Source of the DNA: Mycobacterium dioxanotrophicus | GTDB taxonomy: Bacteria > Actinomycetota > Actinomycetes > Mycobacteriales > Mycobacteriaceae | Assembly: GCF_002157835.1 (NCBI RefSeq) | Contig: NZ_CP020809.1 | Span: 3,782,001 to 3,846,000, forward strand | Length of the DNA: 64,000 nucleotides | Direction: 5' to 3' | Shown here: positions 51,412 to 63,619 of the stretch, one piece after another | Layout of the letters: every line of letters begins with the position of its first letter | Numbering within the stretch: position 1 is the first letter of the stretch | The notes under the pieces: model-generated | The model's database searches: none | What the model was told of the DNA's origin: nothing | Seen by the model: only the letters and a program-made list of their open reading frames with translations | Made by a program: the position numbers and the translations under genes

Positions 51412-52119
51412 TCAGGATTCGATGATGCGGGACAGATGGGGCGACATACCCGCGGTCCGCACCGGGCTGACGGTGACCTTGCCTGCACTGCCGGAGGCCT
51501 CGAGCATCTTCCCGCCGCCGAGATAGATGGCGACGTGCTGGCTACCGCCCGGGCCGTAGAAGATCAGATCGCCACGCTTGGCCTGCGACGGCGGGATGGC
51601 ACGGCCGGTGTTGTACTGGTCGCCGGAGTACTTGGGAATCTGCACACCCACGCCGGCGAAGGCGTAGCGGGTCAGGCCCGAGCAGTCGAAGCCGATCTTT
51701 CCGGCGTCGTAGTCCACCCCGGGACCCGGTCCGGTCAGCGTGCCGCCACCCCAGGAATACGGCACGCCCATCTGGCTGCCGGCCCGCCGGATGGCGTACT
51801 CGATGGCCTGCGGGCCCCGCACCGCGCCCGCGGGCAGCGGTGATGCCGCGGCCGTCTTGGGCGCCAGGCCGATGCTTTGCAGGAACTGCTGCCCGAGACT
51901 CTGGGTGGTCTGCAGCGCGATCTGGCTGACCTGGAACGACGCGTTGGCGATCGCCACCGGATCACCGGGGGCTCCGGAGCTGACCACCTTCGGCAGTGTC
52001 GGGTCCCAGGAGCCGTCGTCGGGTGCGGCCGCGGCAGGCCATGCGCCCCCGACGGCGAGCGCGATTGCGACCGCCGTCGAAGCCAGGATTCTGGTGGGGC
52101 GAAATGACTTGGAGCGCAA
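51412..52119 (-). CDS. ripB: NlpC/P60 peptidoglycan endopeptidase RipB
   Basis: A secreted 235-aa hydrolase that cuts between D-iGlu and meso-DAP in peptidoglycan stems. A signal peptide (residues ~1-31, ending PAAAA) is followed by an NlpC/P60 domain with catalytic Cys in DCSGLTRY and His in QHVAIYL. It lacks the coiled-coil regulatory arm of RipA. It is orthologous to Rv1478. The start appears to be TTG. It lies 15 bp after ripA. Confidence 0.93.
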   Translation of the reverse strand: MRSKSFRPTRILASTAVAIALAVGGAWPAAAAPDDGSWDPTLPKVVSSGAPGDPVAIANASFQVSQIALQTTQSLGQQFLQSIGLAPKTAAASPLPAGAVRGPQAIEYAIRRAGSQMGVPYSWGGGTLTGPGPGVDYDAGKIGFDCSGLTRYAFAGVGVQIPKYSGDQYNTGRAIPPSQAKRGDLIFYGPGGSQHVAIYLGGGKMLEASGSAGKVTVSPVRTAGMSPHLSRIIES

Positions 52120-52134
52120 TGCAATCCCTACGAT

Positions 52135-53553
52135 TCAGTATTCGATGTAGCGGACGACGTACGGTGTCATGCCGCTGGTGCGGACGGGTGAGATCTTGAC
52201 CGTCGACCCGGTGTACGGCGCTTCGAGCATCTGGCCGTTGCCGAGGTAGAGCGTCACGTGCTGGGCCCCGCCGGGGCCGTAGAAGATGACGTCGCCGCGG
52301 CGCATCTGCGAGGACGGGATCTTGCGGCCGGCGTTGTACTGCGACCCCGAGTAGTGCGGCAGCTTGATGCCGACGCCGGCGAACGCGTACAGGATCAGGC
52401 CAGAGCAGTCGAAACCGACGGTGTCGGCACCGGAATCGATTCCTCGGCTGGGGCCCGCGGCGTTTCCGCCACCCCACGAGTACGGAACACCGATCTGCGA
52501 ACCCGCGCGCTGGATGACGTACTCGGAGGCCTGCCGCCCGTACACCCGGGGGATGGCGCCGTTGGTGTAGCCCGTCGGCGTGGGCAGGATGCCCAGCTTC
52601 TGCAGGAAGCTCCGGCCCATGTTCTGCGTGACCTGCGCCGACGTCGACGAGATGCCCAGCACGGTGTTGATGATCGCGACGGGGTCACCCTGCACGAACG
52701 CGCTCGGGATCGCGGGCAGTGTGGGGTCCCACTGGCCGTCCCAGTTGGCTGGGCGCTGCCCCGCCGCCCCGGGTGCACGGTCCCAGTTACCCGGGTTCAC
52801 CTGCGCAGGGATCCCGGCGGGCGCGCTGCCGGCCGGAGCCGACATGGGCCGCGCCTGGTCGAGCTTGGCCTGGGCCGCAGCTCGTTGCGCCGTGAGCTGC
52901 TGCAACTGGTCGCGCTGGGCGCCGAACGTCTGCTGAGCGTCCTTGAGCGCCGACACCGCGGAATCCTGGCTGGCCCGGGCATCGCGGGCGGCCTGGTCGG
53001 CCTTCTGCTTGGCCAGCCGCGCCGTCGATTCCCGGTTCACCTGTTCGGTGCGGGCCCGCTGCAGGTCGGCCATCACCTGGTCGGAGCTGACGGCCAGCGT
53101 CTGGCTGGTGGCGGCCGCGTCGATCATGTCGGCGGGGTTCGTTGCGGTCAGGTACGAGCTCGACGGGCCGTTGACGTAGCTGGCTGCGGCGAAGTTGTCG
53201 AAGCGTTTCTGCGCCGCGGCGATGGCGGCGTTGGCGTCGGCGATGCCCTGCTGACTGGCAGTCACTTCACGGTTGGCCGCGTCGGCCGCATCGCGCGCGT
53301 CCTGCACCGCGACGATCGCCTTGTTGACGCTTTCCTGCTGGGTCTGGATCGCGGCGCCCAACTCCTGCAGCTTCTGGTTCGCATTGGCCACGGCGGCAAC
53401 CAGAGTCGCGACGTCTTCCGGGCCGCCCGGTTCGGCCGTCGCCGGTGGGACGCCGCCGGCCCATGATGTGGCGAGCAGCATCCCGACCGTCAGCGATACG
53501 GCACAGATGCGGCCGTACCACTGCGACCTAGAGGCGCGAAGGGAGCGTCTCAT
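52135..53553 (-). CDS. ripA: NlpC/P60 peptidoglycan endopeptidase RipA
   Basis: A secreted septal hydrolase of 472 aa, the same length as M. tuberculosis RipA. The signal peptide (~1-40) is followed by a long helical arm (~45-240) that blocks the active site until processed, a Pro-rich linker and the C-terminal NlpC/P60 domain. The catalytic residues fall at Cys383 and His432, matching the known numbering and supporting the ATG at 53553. It is the first gene of ripA-ripB-moxR-DUF58-VWA. The upstream region holds repeated GTCACA motifs. Confidence 0.96.
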   Translation of the reverse strand: MRRSLRASRSQWYGRICAVSLTVGMLLATSWAGGVPPATAEPGGPEDVATLVAAVANANQKLQELGAAIQTQQESVNKAIVAVQDARDAADAANREVTASQQGIADANAAIAAAQKRFDNFAAASYVNGPSSSYLTATNPADMIDAAATSQTLAVSSDQVMADLQRARTEQVNRESTARLAKQKADQAARDARASQDSAVSALKDAQQTFGAQRDQLQQLTAQRAAAQAKLDQARPMSAPAGSAPAGIPAQVNPGNWDRAPGAAGQRPANWDGQWDPTLPAIPSAFVQGDPVAIINTVLGISSTSAQVTQNMGRSFLQKLGILPTPTGYTNGAIPRVYGRQASEYVIQRAGSQIGVPYSWGGGNAAGPSRGIDSGADTVGFDCSGLILYAFAGVGIKLPHYSGSQYNAGRKIPSSQMRRGDVIFYGPGGAQHVTLYLGNGQMLEAPYTGSTVKISPVRTSGMTPYVVRYIEY

Positions 53554-53620
53554 GCGACTCAAGTCTCCTTGGGCTCAACGACGGCGTACCGGCAGGTTTG
53601 CTCGCAGCCTTTGCGCAGAA

Positions 53621-53731
53621 GTCACACAAAGCACAACTACAACAATGGGTACCGTTTGCACCGTACGTCACAGAAGAAGCTAAAGAAACTTTAGTCACAA
53701 ATTACAGATATGTAATTGCGAATAGTGTGAC
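53621..53731. promoter_or_regulatory. Cluster of GTCACA motifs upstream of ripA
   Basis: GTCACA occurs at 53621-53626, 53667-53672 and 53694-53699, and inverted (TGTGAC) at 53726-53731. A hairpin AATTAC-AGATAT-GTAATT (53700-53717) lies between the last two. GTCACA-type repeats have been reported as sites for the response regulator MtrA, which controls ripA in mycobacteria, so this is a plausible MtrA region. Not tested here. Confidence 0.4.
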
Positions 53732-53753
53732 CGTTTAGTGATATTCGAGGAAT

Positions 53754-54362
53754 TTACGAACTAATGTTCGATGGATCCGCGGGCTCCGGATGGGGGTCGG
53801 TCGGAGCCGCCGGCGCGGCGGCACGTTTGCCACGAACCTGCAGGACGCGGGTGATGACGGCGGCTGCGGCCACCCCTAGCGTCAACGCGATCGTGAGGGT
53901 TGTCCACGGGAAAATCGGAGTCGTTATCTGATCGACGAAATTCCGTGCCGACTGCACGGGGTTACCCGTCTTGGCAACGTCTTGTCCGGCCTCCAAAGTG
54001 ACCCGATCTATGGACTCGCTGTAGGTGCCGGCAAATGACGGACTGATGGCGATCACCGTCGACCCGGGATTGGCCTGACCGACCTCGGTGGCGATATCCC
54101 GCAGCGGGGTGTCGATGAACGGATTCTTCGGCACCACGATGATCTTCAGGTCGACACCCTCCTGGCGCGCGTCACTGACCACCTGGCGAAGCTCCGGCAC
54201 GTCGGCGGCAGGTGCGGCCACCCCGTCGTCGGCGACGTCGGCCTGTACGGCCGCCATGCAGTGCGCGACGCCATCGGGTTGCGCCGGGCTCAGCCCCACG
54301 GTGTCGCATACCTCGACCGGGATGAAGGCAGGCAGAAACGGGATGACGTGCGGTCCAGTCAC
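53754..54362 (-). CDS. Membrane-anchored protein of unknown function (Rv1476-like)
   Basis: A 202-aa protein whose first ~140 residues form a soluble domain (ELRQVVSDARQEGVDLKIIVVPKNPFIDTPLRDIATEVG, FAGTYSES). One transmembrane helix (~155-177) and a Lys/Arg/Pro-rich tail follow. It resembles TPM-type domains and the Rv1476 family found beside ripA and acn. The GTG at 54362 follows TACCGT (54374-54369) by 6 nt, so the mRNA is probably leaderless. Confidence 0.8.
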   Translation of the reverse strand: MTGPHVIPFLPAFIPVEVCDTVGLSPAQPDGVAHCMAAVQADVADDGVAAPAADVPELRQVVSDARQEGVDLKIIVVPKNPFIDTPLRDIATEVGQANPGSTVIAISPSFAGTYSESIDRVTLEAGQDVAKTGNPVQSARNFVDQITTPIFPWTTLTIALTLGVAAAAVITRVLQVRGKRAAAPAAPTDPHPEPADPSNISS

Positions 54363-54368
54363 AGGGGC

Positions 54369-54374
54369 ACGGTA
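54369..54374 (-). promoter_or_regulatory. -10 box of the Rv1476-like gene
   Basis: TACCGT on the minus strand is spaced 6 nt from the GTG start, consistent with a leaderless transcript. Confidence 0.4.
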
Positions 54375-54543
54375 CGCCGTGTCGCCAACCCACCGGGCAG
54401 CGACACGGCTGTCCCACCCGGCGTGAGAGACCCCGGTAAATTTGGGCGCCCGCCGAATCCGGGCGTCCGGGTAGCACCGCGGAAACAACAAGAGAAGACT
54501 GTTACGCGCCCTGCGGCGTATTGCAGGACAAGCGTACTGTTAA

Positions 54544-57426
<2,883 letters not shown>

Positions 57427-57490
57427 TCCCGGCCGGAGCAACCAAATCAGCTATGGCGCTACGACAGGCGCCTGCGCGAGGAGTGAACCA

Positions 57491-58075
57491 GTGCCTCGGG
57501 TGACCGACGACCATCTGGCAGCCCGCCGCCGCCAGATTCTCGACGGCGCCCGGCGCTGCTTCGCTCAGAACGGATACGAGAGTGCGACCGTGCGGCGGCT
57601 CGAACAAACCATCGGGCTGTCGCGCGGCGCAATCTTTCACCACTTCAAGGACAAGGACACCTTGTTCTTCGAACTGGCCCGCGAAGACGCCGAGCGGATG
57701 GCCGACGTGGCCGCCCGTGAGGGTCTGATCCAGGTGATGCGAAACATGCTGGCCGCGCCCGAGCAGTTCGACTGGCTGGCCACGCGGCTGGAGATCGCCC
57801 GAAAACTGCGTAACGACCCGGCTTTTCACCAGGGCTGGGCAGAACGGTCCGCCGAACTCTCTGCTGCCACCACCGAACGGTTACGGCGGCAGAAGCAGGC
57901 CGGGCGATTGCGCGACGACGTCCCGAGCGCGGTACTGCACATCTACCTCGATCTCGTGCTCGACGGTCTGGTGGCGCGGCTGGCCTCCGGCGAGGACCCC
58001 AAGAATCTCAATGCGGTCCTCGACCTCGTGGAGGCATCGGTGCGGCAACAACACCCGACGTCAGCCGATCACTGA
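57491..58075 (+). CDS. TetR-family regulator next to aconitase (AcnR-like)
   Basis: A 194-aa repressor with HTH TVRRLEQTIGLSRGAIFHHFKDKDTLF (residues ~29-55). It is orthologous to Rv1474c. In Corynebacterium the TetR downstream of acn, AcnR, represses aconitase, and this gene has the same place and direction. The GTG at 57491 has AGGAG 7 nt upstream. A small hairpin GGCGC/GCGCC precedes that SD. Confidence 0.9.
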   Translation: MPRVTDDHLAARRRQILDGARRCFAQNGYESATVRRLEQTIGLSRGAIFHHFKDKDTLFFELAREDAERMADVAAREGLIQVMRNMLAAPEQFDWLATRLEIARKLRNDPAFHQGWAERSAELSAATTERLRRQKQAGRLRDDVPSAVLHIYLDLVLDGLVARLASGEDPKNLNAVLDLVEASVRQQHPTSADH

Positions 58076-58103
58076 AACCGGCGGTGCCGCAACGGCTATG
58101 GGC

Positions 58104-58298
58104 TCAGGCCCGGGCTCTGGTGCGGTGGTTGGGCCCGCCCCTGCTGCGCATGGTGGTGCCCGATTCGCGCAGCAAGCTGTGTATCGAACCGTAGGACCGA
58201 CCCGTCGTCGCAACCAGCGAGCGGATGCTGGCGCCCCTCTCGTAGGCGCTGCGCAACTCGGTCAGCAATTCGTCCCGGGTCTTGTTGGTTTCCTTCAT
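58104..58298 (-). CDS. Small HTH protein (Rv1473A-like)
   Basis: A 64-aa basic protein with a helix-turn-helix (ELRSAYERGASIRSLVATTGRSYGSIHSLLRESG), resembling resolvase/HTH-29 type DNA-binding folds and matching Rv1473A in place and size. The ATG at 58298 is preferred: GGGGAG stands 6 nt upstream, whereas an ATG two codons earlier abuts it. Confidence 0.85.
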   Translation of the reverse strand: MKETNKTRDELLTELRSAYERGASIRSLVATTGRSYGSIHSLLRESGTTMRSRGGPNHRTRARA

Positions 58299-58422
58299 CG
58301 ACATCTCCCCGCTGTGGATGTCCCGACGGTTACCCAGACTAGAAACAGCTCACACGTCAGCGGGCGAAATTGGCCAACGTCTTAGGATTTGGCGTCGATC
58401 GAGTTTTGGCGAGTGCAAGAAC

Positions 58423-60051
<1,629 letters not shown>

Positions 60052-60097
60052 GCTACTGCCTCCCTGCCTGTCGTTCTTATTTGTCGTCGCCTGTCGG

Positions 60098-61051
60098 CTA
60101 TTTGTCGTCGGTGCTTGTCGATTCCTCGCGCAAGCGCTCGTCAGTGCTTGTCGATTCCTCGCGCAAGCGCTCGTCAGTGCTTGTCGATTCCTCGCGCAAG
60201 CGCTCGTCAGTGCTTGTCGATTCCTCGCGCAAGCGCTCGTCAGTAAACGCCGGTGGGCGCCCCTCCACGCGCGCAGCCACCGCTTCCTCGAAATTTGCGG
60301 TGAGCAGGCGTACGAAGAGTTGCCCGAGGCCTTCGGCCTGCATATGCCCCTCAAGGCTAGCGGCGTCCAGTCCACTCCAAAGTGTCCGCTTGGTCAACTC
60401 GATTCCCGGCCGGGAGAACGCCGCGATGCCCTCGGCCATCGTGTAGCAGGTCTCCAACAGCTCATCGCCGGGCACCGAGCGTGACACCAGACCGATGCGC
60501 GCGGCCTCCTCGGCGTCGACGTCGCGGCCGGTCAGCATGATCTCGAAGGCCCGCGACGCCCCGATCGCCCGAGGCAGGAGGTAGGACAGGCCCAGCTCAC
60601 TCGCGGTCAGCCCGTTGTTGATGCCGGCCGCCCGGAAGTACGCGCTCTCGGCGGCCACGCGGATGTCGCATGCCAACGCCAGGCACAACCCGCCGCCGAT
60701 CGCCGCACCGTTGACCGCCGCGATGACGGGCTGGTGCAGCCGCCGCAGGCCCAGAATCACCTCGTCGAGCACTTCCATGGACCGCAGCGCGAACGTCGGC
60801 CTGGTCAGACCATCCACGTGTGGCACCGACCCGGCCGACTTGTGGTCGGCGCCCGAAGAGAAGCCCCGGCCGGCCCCGGTCAGCACCACGACCCGCACGG
60901 AGTTGTCGTAGCGGAGGGCTTCGAGCGTCCGCTTGAGCGGAACCATGACGTCGAACGCCATCGAGTTCATCCGCTCGGGCCGATTGAGGGTCACCAGGGC
61001 TACACCCGGCCGCGGATGGTCGACCAGGACGAACTGGTTGGGCTCTGTCAC
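60098..61051 (-). CDS. echA12: Enoyl-CoA hydratase/isomerase family protein, EchA12-like, with repeat tail
   Basis: A 317-aa crotonase-fold enzyme. The oxyanion-hole residues lie in GAGRGFSSGADHK and AAVNGAAIGGG. The order trxA-echA12-ABC-F follows M. tuberculosis Rv1471-Rv1473. The body ends near residue 270 (RPPAF); the tail then repeats TDERLREESTS four times. This makes the protein about 30 residues longer than EchA12 (~285 aa). The GTG at 61051 is 7 nt after TAGCGT, so the mRNA is leaderless. Confidence 0.9.
   Translation of the reverse strand: MTEPNQFVLVDHPRPGVALVTLNRPERMNSMAFDVMVPLKRTLEALRYDNSVRVVVLTGAGRGFSSGADHKSAGSVPHVDGLTRPTFALRSMEVLDEVILGLRRLHQPVIAAVNGAAIGGGLCLALACDIRVAAESAYFRAAGINNGLTASELGLSYLLPRAIGASRAFEIMLTGRDVDAEEAARIGLVSRSVPGDELLETCYTMAEGIAAFSRPGIELTKRTLWSGLDAASLEGHMQAEGLGQLFVRLLTANFEEAVAARVEGRPPAFTDERLREESTSTDERLREESTSTDERLREESTSTDERLREESTSTDDK
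60111..60242. repeat. 33-bp minisatellite, four perfect tandem copies inside echA12
   Basis: Copies start at 60111, 60144, 60177 and 60210; the unit begins GTGCTTGTCGATTCC and ends AGCGCTCGTCA. As 33 is a multiple of three, each copy adds 11 residues in frame. Identical copies indicate recent slippage or recombination, and copy number probably varies among strains. The 60080-60110 stretch has degenerate TTGTCGTCG pieces. Confidence 0.95.
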
Positions 61052-61058
61052 GCACAGC

Positions 61059-61064
61059 ACGCTA
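61059..61064 (-). promoter_or_regulatory. -10 box of the echA12-like gene
   Basis: TAGCGT on the minus strand stands 7 nt before the GTG at 61051, the usual leaderless spacing. Confidence 0.4.
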
Positions 61065-61112
61065 TCGCGTGTCCGACCGCCTGAGCGCGCAGCGGCCGCG
61101 GATCAGGCCGGG

Positions 61113-61478
61113 TTAGACCTGCTCGCCGTCACCCTGTGCGGCAATGGCCGCGTCGACGTCGAAATCCTTGACCTTCTGCACCAGGTCCTCAAGCGCTGCC
61201 GGGGGCAGGGCGCCGGCCTGGTTGAACACCAGCTTGCCCTTCTTGAAGGCCATCAGCGTCGGAATGGACCGGATCTCGGCAGCAGCCGCCAGCGACTGCT
61301 CAGCCTCGGTGTCGACCTTGGCGAACACCACGTCCGGGTGCTTCTCCGATGCGGCCTTGAAAGTCGGCGCGAACGCACGACACGGCCCGCACCACGACGC
61401 CCAGAAATCCACCAGCACGATCTCGTTGTCGGCAATGGTGGCGTTGAACTGTTCTGCGGTGATGTCTTGCGTAGTCAC
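61113..61478 (-). CDS. Thioredoxin
   Basis: A 121-aa thioredoxin-fold protein with the redox motif WCGPC (Cys30, Cys33) and the cis-proline in RSIPTLMAF. It is orthologous to M. tuberculosis Rv1471 (named trxB1 there). It reduces disulphides in the cytosol. AGGA is 5 nt before the GTG start; a TAACGT -10 box lies just upstream. Confidence 0.93.
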   Translation of the reverse strand: MTTQDITAEQFNATIADNEIVLVDFWASWCGPCRAFAPTFKAASEKHPDVVFAKVDTEAEQSLAAAAEIRSIPTLMAFKKGKLVFNQAGALPPAALEDLVQKVKDFDVDAAIAAQGDGEQV

Positions 61479-61523
61479 GACTTTCCTAACGTTACGGTGC
61501 GACGGGCTGTTCCCAGCCTATGG

Positions 61524-62636
61524 TCAATGCAAGCCGGCGAGTGCGGTTTCGGCGTGGTAGCCGCCGAAGCCGTCGAGCGTGTCGTCGCGCAACCGGTTGA
61601 CCCAACCCGGGTCTGCCAGCAACGCCCGCCCGATCGCCACGACGTCGAACTCGCCGGCCGCGAACTGCTCGAGCAGCCGGTCCACCGGGGCCGGGATGAT
61701 CACATCTCCGTCGGCCCGGCCAGGTTTGAATTCGGTGGCCAGCCCAACGGAGCCTACGCCGATGACCGGGACCCCGGTGATCTGCTTGACCCAGCCGGCG
61801 AGGCTGCGGGTGGACCCCGAAAACGCCGGCAGGTAGTGCCTGCGGGTCGACGGGTGCAGGATGTCGGCGCCGGCGCTCACCAGCGGGGTCAGCACCGCCT
61901 CCAGCTCAGCCGGGTCGGCGGCGATATGTGCATCGTAGGCGTTGGCCTTCCACTGCGAGAACCGGTAGATGATCGGGAATTCCGAACCGACCGCCTCCCG
62001 CACCGCGGTGATCACCTCGACCGGGAACCGGGTGCGCGCGGCAACCGATCCCCCATACCCGTCGGTGCGCTGATTCGTTCTTTCCCAAAGGAATTCGTCG
62101 AGCAGATAACCATGTGCGCCGTGCAGTTCGACGGCGTCGAACCCGGCCGCCTTGGCGTTGCGGGCAGCTTCGGCGAAGCCCGCGGCCACACCGGCGAGCT
62201 CGTCGGTTCCCAACGCGCGCCCCTTGGCCTCGCCGAGCGAGTTGAGGCCGGACGGACTCACCGGGACCAGCCCGTCGCGGTCGTCGCGTTCAGCACCTTG
62301 ATGCCACAGCTGCGCCGCGATCGTCGCGCCGTGAGCGTGTACGGCGTCGGTCACGGCCCGCCAGCCGGCGAGCACCTCTGGACCAGCGAGGGTCGGTATG
62401 CTGAACGGCCAGCCGGCGACGGGATCGGACAGCCGCACGCCCTCGGTGATGATCAGACCGACACCCCCGGCAGCGCGTCGCGCGTAGTACGCGGCGACAT
62501 CGGGGCCCGGGATACCGCCCGGCGAAGCACGACGGGTCATCGGGGCCATGGCAAACCGATTGGGGATCGTCAGAGAGCCGACGGTGATCGGGCTGAACAA
62601 CTCTGGGCGTGGCTGATTCACAAGTCCAACCAACAT
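61524..62636 (-). CDS. Old-yellow-enzyme family NADH:flavin oxidoreductase
   Basis: A 370-aa FMN-dependent TIM-barrel enzyme: NRFAMAPMTRR at the start, ELHGAHGYLLDEFL and GGSVAARTRF in the middle, IGRALLADPGW near the end. It reduces activated C=C bonds; the natural substrate is unknown. It stands alone between the thioredoxin and MarR-GNAT genes. Confidence 0.9.
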   Translation of the reverse strand: MLVGLVNQPRPELFSPITVGSLTIPNRFAMAPMTRRASPGGIPGPDVAAYYARRAAGGVGLIITEGVRLSDPVAGWPFSIPTLAGPEVLAGWRAVTDAVHAHGATIAAQLWHQGAERDDRDGLVPVSPSGLNSLGEAKGRALGTDELAGVAAGFAEAARNAKAAGFDAVELHGAHGYLLDEFLWERTNQRTDGYGGSVAARTRFPVEVITAVREAVGSEFPIIYRFSQWKANAYDAHIAADPAELEAVLTPLVSAGADILHPSTRRHYLPAFSGSTRSLAGWVKQITGVPVIGVGSVGLATEFKPGRADGDVIIPAPVDRLLEQFAAGEFDVVAIGRALLADPGWVNRLRDDTLDGFGGYHAETALAGLH

Positions 62637-62660
62637 CGGGCGCTGCGCCGGGATTCCGTT

Positions 62661-63560
62661 TTATTCACCGCGAGTCTCGCTCGGTAACGACTTCTCGAAC
62701 CAGTGATCGGCATACACCTCGTCGTTGAACGGTTCGACCTCCCGATATCCGCAGCTGCGGTACATCCGAAGGGCTTCGGCCAGCTCAGTCTTGGTCTCCA
62801 GCCGCATCAGCCGGTCCCCGTGAGCGCGTGCGCGGGCCTCGAGTTCGCTCAGGATGCGCCTGCCGAGGCCGAGGTCGCGCACAGCTGGGGCGACCCACAT
62901 CCGCTTGACCAGCGCAACGCCGCCCGGATACCAGATCACCGCACCGCAGCCCACCGGCCGCCCGTGCAGGGATGCGACGAGCAGCATCCCCGCGGGCGCC
63001 GTCATCTCGTCGTCGGCGACCGGACTGACCGCCGGGTCGTAGCCGCCGGTGAACCGCTGCGCCAGTTCGGCGTAGTAGGTGGCCAGGCAGTACCGGGCGT
63101 CGGGATGGCGTGGGTCGCATGCCTCCACTCGCACCGCCGATACCGTGAGCAGCCGCTCGACCTGGGCCATCGCCGTCACCAGCCGGTCCTGCTGGCTGTC
63201 GGTCAGCGTACGCAGCACGCCGGCCGCCGCATCGTCGGAGCGCTCGTTGAGCGTGTCGAGCTCGCGGCGTCCGGCCGCGGTGAGTTGCGCGGTGCGCACG
63301 CGCCCGTCGGCGTCACTGGGTGCGACGGCCACAAGACCCTCCCGCTGCAGTGCCCGCAGGAGCCGGCTCAGGTATCCCGAATCCAGCCCGAGCCGCTCCC
63401 GCAGATCCCTCACGTCGCTTCCGTCGGTGCCGATCTCCCACAGCAGCCGGTCTTGGCCGAGGGACCGACCGCTGGCCAGGAAGTTCTCGTTGAGCACGCC
63501 CGCGCTGCGGGTGACGACCCGGTTGAATCTACGGACCTGCGCGACCATCTCCGCGGACAT
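62661..63560 (-). CDS. MarR-GNAT fusion protein
   Basis: A 299-aa two-domain protein. A MarR winged helix (residues ~1-140; DVRDLRERLGLDSGYLSRLLRALQREGLV is the recognition region) is joined to a C-terminal N-acetyltransferase (~145-295; VAPAVRDLGLGRRILSELEARA binds acetyl-CoA). It may sense and acetylate the same ligand. The ATG at 63560 is 7 nt after TAAGGT, with a palindrome over it, pointing to self-control. Confidence 0.9.
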   Translation of the reverse strand: MSAEMVAQVRRFNRVVTRSAGVLNENFLASGRSLGQDRLLWEIGTDGSDVRDLRERLGLDSGYLSRLLRALQREGLVAVAPSDADGRVRTAQLTAAGRRELDTLNERSDDAAAGVLRTLTDSQQDRLVTAMAQVERLLTVSAVRVEACDPRHPDARYCLATYYAELAQRFTGGYDPAVSPVADDEMTAPAGMLLVASLHGRPVGCGAVIWYPGGVALVKRMWVAPAVRDLGLGRRILSELEARARAHGDRLMRLETKTELAEALRMYRSCGYREVEPFNDEVYADHWFEKSLPSETRGE

Positions 63561-63563
63561 ATC

Positions 63564-63579
63564 TCTGACCTTAGTCAGA
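63564..63579. promoter_or_regulatory. Palindromic operator over the -10 box of the MarR-GNAT gene
   Basis: TCTGAC-CTTA-GTCAGA is a perfect 16-bp inverted repeat. On the minus strand the -10 box TAAGGT (63573-63568) lies in its centre and ends 7 nt before the ATG. Binding by the MarR domain would shut the promoter. Confidence 0.6.
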
Positions 63580-63619
63580 TAAATGCCGAGCGCGAAGAAC
63601 TTTCGTCAGGATGAGCAGC

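Noticed and set aside
60111..60242. Tandem repeats as a CRISPR array
   Set aside because: Copies are directly adjacent with no spacers, are in frame with a coding gene, and no cas genes are present.
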